Of a stretch of DNA of 64,000 nt, positions 54,988 through 64,000 are shown piece after piece. The DNA lies in contig NZ_CP017113.1 in NCBI RefSeq assembly GCF_001720465.1, forward strand, positions 744,001-808,000, in the 5' to 3' direction. The translations under genes and the position numbers were made by a program. The stretch's first letter is position 1, and each line of letters begins with the position of its first letter. The notes beneath the pieces were generated by a model. The model ran no database searches. It had not been told where the DNA came from and saw nothing but the letters and a program-made list of their open reading frames with translations. The DNA is from Porphyrobacter sp. LM 6 (GTDB lineage Bacteria; Pseudomonadota; Alphaproteobacteria; Sphingomonadales; Sphingomonadaceae).

Positions 54988-56017
54988 CTCCCCCCTCCAC
55001 TCCCCCGCCCGCCAGCCGGGTGACCCGGACGCGGCCCTGCGCCCGCGCCGGTTGGCCGAGTTCGTCGGGCAGGAGGCAGCCAAGGGGAACCTTGCGGTCT
55101 TCATCGCGGCCGCCCGCGCACGCGGCGAGGCGATGGATCATACGCTGTTCTTCGGCCCGCCGGGTCTCGGCAAGACCACGCTGGCGCAGATCATCGCGGG
55201 CGAGCTGGGTGTGGGCTTCCGCGCCACCTCCGGCCCCGTCATCGCCAAGGCGGGCGATCTCGCCGCGCTGCTGACTAATCTCGAACCGCATGACGTGCTG
55301 TTCATCGACGAGATCCACCGCCTTTCGCCGATGGTCGAGGAGGTGCTCTATCCGGCGATGGAAGACCGCGCGCTCGATCTCATCATCGGCGAGGGGCCGT
55401 CGGCGCGCTCGGTGCGGATCGACCTGCCGCCTTTCACCCTGATCGGCGCGACCACGCGGCAGGGCCTGCTGACCACGCCGCTGCGTGACCGTTTCGGCAT
55501 TCCGGTGCGGCTCAATTTCTACACCCACGCCGAACTGGAGCGGGTTGTGACCCGCGCTGCCGGCCTGCTCGGCCTCGCGATCGAGCCCGAGGGCGCACGC
55601 GAGATCGCTCGCCGTTCCCGCGGCACGCCCCGCGTTGCCGGCCGCTTGCTCAGGCGGGTGCGCGACTTTGCCGATGTGGCGGGCAGTGCTTCGGTCACCC
55701 GCACGGTCGCGGACGAGGCGCTCACCCGGCTCGAGATCGACCGGCTCGGCCTCGATCTGATGGATCGCCGCTACCTCGCGATGATCGCCACCACCTACAA
55801 GGGCGGCCCTGTCGGCATCGAGACGCTGGCGGCGGGTCTTGCCGAACCGCGTGACACGATCGAGGATGTGGTCGAGCCCTATCTCATCCAGCTTGGCCTT
55901 GTCGCCCGCACCGCGCGCGGGCGTGTGCTCAACGATGCGGGTTGGGAACATCTCGAGATGACCCCGCCCAAGGATTCGCCCCCGCAGCAATCGGGGCTGT
56001 TCGACGATAATGGTTAA
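54980..56017 (+). CDS. ruvB: Holliday junction branch migration ATPase RuvB
   Basis: The AAA+ motor of branch migration. The 345-residue protein has the Walker [16 protein letters not shown], Walker [11 protein letters not shown], the sensor [17 protein letters not shown], and the arginine-finger region. The C-terminal winged helix ([25 protein letters not shown], in part) is typical. Length is normal, and it is translated from an overlap with the membrane gene. Confidence 0.97.
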   Translation: MTDSPLHSPARQPGDPDAALRPRRLAEFVGQEAAKGNLAVFIAAARARGEAMDHTLFFGPPGLGKTTLAQIIAGELGVGFRATSGPVIAKAGDLAALLTNLEPHDVLFIDEIHRLSPMVEEVLYPAMEDRALDLIIGEGPSARSVRIDLPPFTLIGATTRQGLLTTPLRDRFGIPVRLNFYTHAELERVVTRAAGLLGLAIEPEGAREIARRSRGTPRVAGRLLRRVRDFADVAGSASVTRTVADEALTRLEIDRLGLDLMDRRYLAMIATTYKGGPVGIETLAAGLAEPRDTIEDVVEPYLIQLGLVARTARGRVLNDAGWEHLEMTPPKDSPPQQSGLFDDNG

Positions 56018-56228
56018 CCCGCGCGGCTAACCAGCCGCTGTTTTCGGTATCAGTTCGGGACAGCCCCCGCGAAATCATCGCGATTCCGGGGCGATTCCCG
56101 CTTTGGGACAGGCAATCGATGGTTAACCCGATTGCCGCAGCGGGTGTCCTCACATCAAGTGAACTCTGGAATTGGGAGAGGTGCGGGCTGTCCGCAATCC
56201 TTGCCCGCAAGCAAACAGGGTAACGACG

Positions 56229-57781
56229 ATGTCGCTCAAACTGGCCATTGCGAAGCTTTCTGCCGCTGCGGCGGGTGTGGCACTGCTGCAAGGCGGCGCT
56301 GTCCGCATGGCTGAGCCGATGAACACCCAGGCGCCGGATTACACCACCAACATCGATGGCAAGCTGATCGCCGTCGATCCGGTGACCGGTGCGCGCTACA
56401 TCAAGACGCGCGAGCGCATCATCCCGGAAGAGCGTCGTCGCCGGATTGTTGAGCGCACGATCGAATGCCAGCCGGTGGTGCCCGGCGCCGCCGCAATGCC
56501 GGCCGGCGTGGTGCAGGCCTATGCCGATCCGGTCGAATGCCCGCCGCTCCAGCAGATCGCCTACATGCCCGCACCGCTGCCCCCGCTTCCCCGATTTCGG
56601 GTGGCGGCGGTTTCGCCAGCGCGCCGATCATCGGCGGCGGCTTTGGCGGCGGTTTCGGCGGCGGCTTCTTCGGCGGTTTCTTCGGTGGCGGCGGTTCGTC
56701 CTCGGGCACCGTCTCGGTCTCGACAACCACCAGCACCAGCGGCGGTCCGGGCACCAGCGGGATCATCATCGATATCGACAATTCGACCTCGACGACCTCG
56801 TCGTCCGGTCAGGTAAGCTCGACCTCCTCGTCGGGCCAGATCAGTTCGACCTCGACCTCCTCGTCCGGCCAGATCAGTTCTTCGACCACCTCGTCTTCGG
56901 GGCAGATCAGCTCCTCGACCGGCCAGGTTTCGAGCTCGTCCTCGACCGGCGCGGTGTCTTCGAGCACGGGTCAGGTTTCGAGCTCGAGCACGACGGGCGC
57001 GATCTCGTCGAGCACCGGTTCAGTCTCCTCGTCGGGCAACGTGTCGTCCTCGACCGGCGCGGTGTCGTCCTCGGGCAACGTGTCTTCATCCACGGGTGCG
57101 GTGTCGTCCTCGACCGGTGAAGTTTCGAGCTCCACCGGACGGGTTTCGAGTTCCACCGGCGGCGTGTCGAGCTCGAGCGGCAATGTGTCGTCCTCGACCG
57201 GTGCAGTCTCGTCTTCGACCGGTGCGGTTTCGAGCTCTACCGGGCGCGTTTCGAGCTCGTCGGGGAATGTCTCCAGCTCGTCGGGCAACGTGTCGAGCTC
57301 CTCGGGCAACGTCTCCTCGTCCTCGGGCAACGTCTCGTCGTCGTCGGGGAATGTGAGCTCCTCGTCCGGCAACGTGAGCTCGTCGTCCTCGTCCAGCTCG
57401 TCGTCATCTTCCTCGTCCTCCTCCTCGTCGTCCAGCTCCTCGTCGAGCTCGTCGGGGGGCAGCAGCGGCGGATCGAGTGGCCATCCCGGCGGCTCGACCA
57501 GCTCGGGCGACATGACGAGCAGCACCAGCAGCAGCACCTCCTCGTCGAGCTCGTCCTCGTCATCGTCGAGCACGTCCTCGAGCGGCAGCAGCAGCGGCAG
57601 CTCGTCGGGCAGCAGCTCGTCGAGCTCGTCGTCGTCGAGTTCGTCCTCGTCGTCTTCCTCGGGCAGCAGCAGCTCCTCGGGCGGGCACGAGGTTCCGGCC
57701 CCGCCGATGACGATCCTGTTCGGCCTCGCCGCCGCAGCGATCCTCGGGCGCCGCAAGTTCACCGGCGCGCCGAACGCCTGA
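56229..57781 (+). CDS. Ser-repeat PEP-CTERM-like surface protein with apparent frameshift
   Basis: From ATG 56229 the first frame gives a signal peptide (MSLKLAIAKLSAAAAGVALL) and a domain with TTNIDGKLIAVDPVTGARYI and ERRRRIVERTIECQPV, then runs into PAPLPPLPRFRV and stops at 56816. The next frame, one base back, continues as ISGGGGFASAPIIGGGF, a long run of SSTG/SSSGNV repeats, a poly-Ser part, and the end VPAPPMTILFGLAAAAILGRRK, a PEP-CTERM-like tail (Pro-rich site, TM helix, Arg pair). Adding one C to the run 56580-56584 joins the two frames as PAPLPPASPISGG. So the gene is about 518 residues with a one-base deletion, a sequencing error, or a programmed shift. Such proteins are exosortase-sorted surface proteins, often glycosylated. 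Confidence 0.7.
56800..57670 (+). repeat. Ser/Thr/Gly/Val tandem codon repeat
   Basis: The stretch encodes repeated units of SSSTGxVSS and SSSGNVSS type, built from TCG/TCC/AGC codons (DNA words such as TCGTCCTCGACCGGTG and TCGTCGGGCAACGT), then a mostly Ser tract. Repeat units are degenerate, mixed in length, and stay in frame. It is coding, not a CRISPR array. Confidence 0.8.
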
Positions 57782-57835
57782 GGTTACGCAGACAGTCACG
57801 CCTGCCACTCACCCTGTGGAGAGGGCAAGCGCAAA

Positions 57836-57864
57836 GGGCGGCTCCGGGGGGAGCCGCCCTTTTT
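57836..57864 (+). terminator. Rho-independent terminator after Ser-repeat gene
   Basis: GGGCGGCTCC and GGAGCCGCCC form a 10-bp perfect stem with a GGGG loop, followed by TTTTT. It lies between the Ser-repeat gene and the convergent rhodanese gene. Confidence 0.88.
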
Positions 57865-57885
57865 CGTTATGTCAGTGACGCGCTG

Positions 57886-58398
57886 TCAGCGCGGGGCGAG
57901 CGGCTGGCCGGCCTGTTCCCAGGCGAGGATCCCGCCTTCGAGATGTTCGACCGGCTTGCCGGTAGCCTCGGCCAGCTTTTCGCCCGCGATTGCCGAGCGG
58001 CGGCCTGAACGGCAGTAGAGCACCACCTCGCGCCCGTCCGACAGATCGAGGGCGGCGGGATCGAACGTGTCGAGCGCAATATGTTCGGCACCGGGGATCA
58101 CGCCCTCGGCGACTTCGGCATCGGTGCGTACATCGATCAGGCGGACGTTGCCGGCCTTGAGCCGCGCCGCCAGTTCTTCGGGCGTAAGCGCAATCAGCGG
58201 TGCGGGATCAGCCGCGGGCGCGGCTTCGGCCGGTTCGGGATTGGCGGCGTTTGCCGTGCTTGCCAGCGCCAGTTCGAACCCGAACGGCGCAGCGGACGGG
58301 GATTGCTTGCGCTCCTCCGTCCCGCTTCGCCCGTCCCCGCAGGCCGTCAGCGCCAGCAGGGCGGCAACGGAAAGCAGGGACGGGCGAGCGTGGTTCAT
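57886..58398 (-). CDS. Rhodanese-domain lipoprotein
   Basis: A 170-residue exported lipoprotein (signal sequence MNHARPSLLSVAALLALTAC, lipobox LTAC), an Ala/Pro linker, then one rhodanese domain: VRLIDVRTDAEVAEGVIPGA and the active-site loop VVLYCRSGRRSAIAGEK with the Cys nucleophile. Such periplasmic rhodaneses bind sulfane sulfur or act as substrates in redox; the target is unknown. It follows acnA by seven bases on the same strand, so the two may be co-transcribed. Confidence 0.85.
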   Translation of the reverse strand: MNHARPSLLSVAALLALTACGDGRSGTEERKQSPSAAPFGFELALASTANAANPEPAEAAPAADPAPLIALTPEELAARLKAGNVRLIDVRTDAEVAEGVIPGAEHIALDTFDPAALDLSDGREVVLYCRSGRRSAIAGEKLAEATGKPVEHLEGGILAWEQAGQPLAPR

Positions 58399-58405
58399 AC
58401 CATGA

Positions 58406-61078
<2,673 letters not shown>

Positions 61079-61197
61079 GGGAGGGTTCCATCCTTTTTGA
61101 TTGACCCGCCCCCGATCCACCAAGGGCGCGGTTTTCGCCGAGGCACCTGCTCTGTCTCGCGCGCGAGGTCAAGGGGGGTTCCCCTCGGGAAAGCGTC

Positions 61198-62088
61198 CTA
61201 GGCGGACAGGTTTTCTGCTGGCCGTGCGGGGCGGGTCGCCAGCCAGCACCCGGTGACGATCAATACGGTGCCCGCCAGCGTCGGCACGGTGACCGCTTCA
61301 CGGAAGAACAGCCAACCGAACAGCGCCGCCCAGACGAAGCCCGAATATTCCGTCGGCACCAGAACATTCGCCTCGGCGCGGGCATAGGCAAAGGCGATGA
61401 GGAACGACCCGCACACGGTCAGCACGGCTGATACGACCAGCGGCATCACCGCCGCTCCTGTCGGCGCTTCCCACAGGAACGGTGCAAACGTCAGCAGCAC
61501 CAGCCCGCCCACGCCCGAATGGAACGTCGAAATCTCGAGCGGGTCAGCGACCTGCGCCTGCCGCCGGATCACGATGAAATTGTAGGCATAGAGCAGCGCC
61601 GAAAAGAAGACTGCGCCGATACCCCAGGCGGCGTTCTCGTCGAACTGCCCCTCGCCGATCCGTCCCCCGACGATCACCAGCGTGCCCGCAAACCCGAGCA
61701 CGCTGGCGCCGATGGCAGCGGCACGGATCGTTTCGTCCAGCAGCACGCGGGCAAGGTAGAGCGCGATCAAGGGCGCAATGAAGCTCAAGGCAATCGCCTC
61801 GGCCAGCGGCAGGAGGGTGAGGGAGTAGAAGAAGCTCAGCGCCATGAACGCCGACACCACCCCGCGTTCAAGGTGCAGCTTCAGGACGGCGCGCGATGGC
61901 ATCGCGGGCCCGCGCGAAAGCCAGACCGGCGCGATCAGTGCGGTCCCGATCAAGGCGCGCAGCACCGTGGCGGTGTAGGCCCCGATCATCAGCGCGGCCG
62001 TCTTCATGAAGGCATCCATCAGCGACAGGAAGCCCACACCGGCCAGCGCGGCGGCAAACGGCAGCAAAGGATGGCTTCGCAGGGACAT
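61198..62088 (-). CDS. EamA/DMT-family transporter
   Basis: A 296-residue inner-membrane protein with about ten TM helices in two EamA repeats: LAGVGFLSLMDAFMKTAALM, ALSFIAPLIALYLARVLLDE, and in the second half AWGIGAVFFSALLYAYNF and VPTEYSGFVWAALFGWLFFREAV (partly quoted). DMT members export amino acids or metabolites, or are permeases of unknown range; the substrate is not predictable. ATG 62088 is chosen for GGAG six bases ahead; ATG 62100 adds four residues. It is divergent from the L,D-transpeptidase. Confidence 0.85.
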   Translation of the reverse strand: MSLRSHPLLPFAAALAGVGFLSLMDAFMKTAALMIGAYTATVLRALIGTALIAPVWLSRGPAMPSRAVLKLHLERGVVSAFMALSFFYSLTLLPLAEAIALSFIAPLIALYLARVLLDETIRAAAIGASVLGFAGTLVIVGGRIGEGQFDENAAWGIGAVFFSALLYAYNFIVIRRQAQVADPLEISTFHSGVGGLVLLTFAPFLWEAPTGAAVMPLVVSAVLTVCGSFLIAFAYARAEANVLVPTEYSGFVWAALFGWLFFREAVTVPTLAGTVLIVTGCWLATRPARPAENLSA

Positions 62089-62265
62089 GGCGCGCTCCAT
62101 AGGCGCTCGGCCGGTCAAGGTCACCTCGATGATCGGGCTGTGCACATTAATCGGCGCGAAAGCCAAGGTGGTTGATAGGGGCCGCCGGTCCGGAGTAGGA
62201 TTGGGACCGAACTTGGCAGAGCCGCGCGCAGGTGTGCGGCCAGGGGCAAAAAGGCGAAATTGGCA

Positions 62266-63669
62266 ATGAGGTTTCCGGGCAAACTCGTAGGCGGCGTGGC
62301 GATTGCGGCGCTGGTGACGAGCGCGGCGCTGGCGCAGACCGGCGCGCAGCAGGCCCGCAGCCAGCAGCAGGGCGGCCCGCAACCCGCGCAGGTTCCTGCG
62401 CCTGCGCCCAAGCCGAGCGGCGCCTTTGAGCAGGCCTTCCCCCAGACCGTTTCGGAACCGGTTGTGCAAGCCGGGATGGAGGCGCCCGCTCCGCTGGTGC
62501 AGCCGTGGACCGTGGCGCAGGCCGCCAAGCTGGTCGCGGTGATCGAAGGAATCGCCGCCGAAGGGCTTGACCCCAAGGACTATGATCTCGAACCGCTCAA
62601 GGTCGCGCTGGCGTCCGGGCCGTCGGATGAATTGAACGCGCTCGCCTCGCAAAGCTTCGTGTGGCTGGTGGAGGACCTGCGCGACGGGCGCACGCCGATG
62701 GATGCGCGCGAGCAGTGGTTCGTGGTCGATCCCGACCGCGATATCTTTCGCACCGGCGATCTGCTGGCCGAAGCAGTGGTCACCGGCGACATTGCGGGCA
62801 CGCTGGCCAAGCTCAATCCGACCCACCCCGATTACGCCAAGCTCAAGGCCGAACTCGCCAAGACCCCGGCGAGCAACGTCGCCAAGCGCAAGCTGATCCG
62901 CGCCAACATGGACCGCTGGCGCTGGCTGGCGCGCGATCTCGGCTCGCAATACCTAATCACCAACGTGCCCGAGTTCCAGCTGCGCCTGACGGTCAAGGAC
63001 CGGATCATCAGCACTTACCGCACGATTGTCGGCAAGCCCGGGCGCACCGCGACCCCGCAGCTGGCGGAGATGGTCGAAGGCGTGGTGTTCAACCCGACCT
63101 GGACCGTGCCGCAATCGATCGTGAAGGGCGAAGGACTGGGCGCCAAGGTGCTCGCCAACCCGGCTTGGGGCAAGCGCAACGGCTACGTCGCAACCAAGGG
63201 GGCGAACGGCTACGTCTCTGTCGTGCAGCAGCCGGGGCCGGGCAATTCACTCGGCATGATGAAGCTCGAAATGCCCAACGAGCATGCGATCTTCTTCCAC
63301 GACACGCCCTCGCGCCACCTCTTCGCCAATGATGACCGCGCGCTCAGCCACGGCTGCGTGCGCACCGAGCGCGCGCTTGAACTGGCGATGACGATGGCGA
63401 TCCTCGGCAAGGGGGCGACCAAAGAGGAGGCGGTCACGATCTCCACCTCGGGCAAGTACACCAAGGTCATGCTGCAGAAGCAGTGGGCCGCCTACATCAC
63501 CTATTTCACGATGGCATCCGACATCAACGGCCAGATGGCGACCTTCAAGGACATCTACGGCCGCGATGCGCCGGTGCTTGCCAGCCTCGACAAGCCGCGG
63601 GTGAAGAACCGCAGCAATCAGGTCGATGATGAAGTGATCGTGATCGAGGACGATCTGCAGGACAGCTAG
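62266..63669 (+). CDS. L,D-transpeptidase, YcbB-like
   Basis: A secreted periplasmic enzyme (467 aa) that forms meso-diaminopimelate cross-links in peptidoglycan. It has a signal peptide (MRFPGKLVGGVAIAALVTSAALAQ), a Pro/Gln-rich linker, a peptidoglycan-binding-like N-terminal half (VIEGIAAEGLDPKDYDLEPL), and a YkuD catalytic domain ending HDTPSRHLFANDDRALSHGCVRTERA with the nucleophile Cys364. Large YcbB-like size and placement of the domains fit. ATG 62266 is favoured over TTG 62260, with AAGGCGA upstream. Confidence 0.9.
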   Translation: MRFPGKLVGGVAIAALVTSAALAQTGAQQARSQQQGGPQPAQVPAPAPKPSGAFEQAFPQTVSEPVVQAGMEAPAPLVQPWTVAQAAKLVAVIEGIAAEGLDPKDYDLEPLKVALASGPSDELNALASQSFVWLVEDLRDGRTPMDAREQWFVVDPDRDIFRTGDLLAEAVVTGDIAGTLAKLNPTHPDYAKLKAELAKTPASNVAKRKLIRANMDRWRWLARDLGSQYLITNVPEFQLRLTVKDRIISTYRTIVGKPGRTATPQLAEMVEGVVFNPTWTVPQSIVKGEGLGAKVLANPAWGKRNGYVATKGANGYVSVVQQPGPGNSLGMMKLEMPNEHAIFFHDTPSRHLFANDDRALSHGCVRTERALELAMTMAILGKGATKEEAVTISTSGKYTKVMLQKQWAAYITYFTMASDINGQMATFKDIYGRDAPVLASLDKPRVKNRSNQVDDEVIVIEDDLQDS

Positions 63670-64000
63670 GCTCGCTCGAAAGCGCGTTCGAGCAGGACGT
63701 GCTTCCGGTAAGTTAAAGCTGCCGGAAGCGCGAAGAACAGCGAGGCGAGCAGGAGCGGAATGCCTTTTGTGGGTTCCATTGGCTCCTCAGCCAATAGTAC
63801 AAAAGGTATCGCAAGGCAGGAAATCGCCGCCGTGAGCGCGATTGCCGTGCCTGATAGCCCCTCCATCCGGACACCCGCCAACCGGGCAACCGGCGCGCCA
63901 ACCAGCATCAGAGCCAAGGCGATGCCTAAGCCGCCGAACATGAAGCCGAATGTCAGCGAAGACAGCGCTGCAGCGAAAATAAGTTCGTGGCGATAGGTGG
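63666..64000 (-). CDS. Membrane protein, 5' end cut by window edge
   Basis: The frame is open to the right edge, so only the C-terminal part (110 codons) is visible; it reads HELIFAAALSSLTFGFMFGG, then ALALMLVGAPVARLAGV, a helix GLSGTAIALTAAISCLAIPFVLL, and KGIPLLLASLFFALPAALTYR. So at least three TM segments are present and the protein is small or medium in size. An internal Met near 63941 is not a necessary start. Family unknown. Its stop overlaps the L,D-transpeptidase stop by four bases, tail to tail. Confidence 0.65.
   Translation of the reverse strand, partial: TYRHELIFAAALSSLTFGFMFGGLGIALALMLVGAPVARLAGVRMEGLSGTAIALTAAISCLAIPFVLLAEEPMEPTKGIPLLLASLFFALPAALTYRKHVLLERAFERA

Noticed and set aside
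56800..57670. Periodic repeats that could be taken for a CRISPR array
   Set aside because: Units are multiples of three, degenerate, without unique spacers, and encode a Ser-rich chain in an open frame.

Overview
The window is GC-rich chromosomal DNA from an alphaproteobacterium, most likely a phototrophic sphingomonad of the Erythrobacteraceae (Erythrobacter/Porphyrobacter type). The signs are an NDUFA12-type complex I subunit followed by a DUF2155 protein and aat, TonB-dependent receptors, a Baeyer-Villiger-type flavin monooxygenase, a bacteriophytochrome with its own haem oxygenase, and two bacteriochlorophyll genes (bchE, bchJ). Both ends cut genes: a TonB-like protein at the left edge and a small membrane protein at the right edge. 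There is no gene-free stretch above 300 bases.

Layout. 0-2.6 kb: TonB-like protein, then manC-manA for GDP-mannose supply. 2.6-8.3 kb (minus strand): phytochrome kinase and haem oxygenase (bphO-bphP), with a TGT-N12-ACA dyad upstream, preceded by telA, an XpaC-like membrane protein and a PHA-system protein. 8.4-13.3 kb: fatty acyl-AMP ligase, recX, a DUF192 lipoprotein, NDUFA12, DUF2155, and aat overlapping DUF2155 tail to tail. 13.4-17.6 kb: tRNA-Trp, secE, nusG, rplK and rplA, split by an inverted membrane-protein gene. 17.7-26.4 kb: polysaccharide deacetylase, CinA-like protein, monooxygenase and two TonB receptors. 26.5-34.5 kb: acyl-CoA and aromatic catabolism (acyl-CoA dehydrogenase, crotonase, two thiolase-family proteins, hppD, VOC proteins), including a VOC gene broken by an in-frame TAG. 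34.6-36.8 kb: bchE-bchJ. 36.8-38.3 kb: a two-TM protein, a ribbon-helix-helix protein and an SPFH protein behind an AT-rich palindrome. 38.4-46.1 kb: a membrane-bound TIR-TPR protein, a small lipoprotein, a Sel1-repeat/trypsin fusion, a SLOG-fold four-TM protein and a cupin-like protein. 46.3-51.5 kb: peroxide defence (katG, ahpF, ahpC). 51.7-56 kb: a DUF4274-like membrane protein, aroC, ruvA, a membrane protein and ruvB. 56.2-64 kb: a frameshifted Ser-repeat PEP-CTERM-like protein, a rhodanese lipoprotein, acnA, an EamA transporter and an L,D-transpeptidase.

Most interesting items: (1) the 38.4-45.3 kb cluster of TIR, SLOG/TM and Sel1-trypsin proteins, which combines domains seen in nucleotide-signalling defence or stress systems; (2) two identical 16-bp parS-like palindromes at 27768 and 40726; (3) a TGT-N12-ACA (PpsR/CrtJ-type) dyad before bphO-bphP; (4) two disrupted reading frames, a VOC gene with a TAG and a Ser-repeat protein with a one-base frameshift in a C run; (5) a dispersed multi-hairpin intergenic repeat. 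All calls come from reading the sequence and translations; no database search was made.
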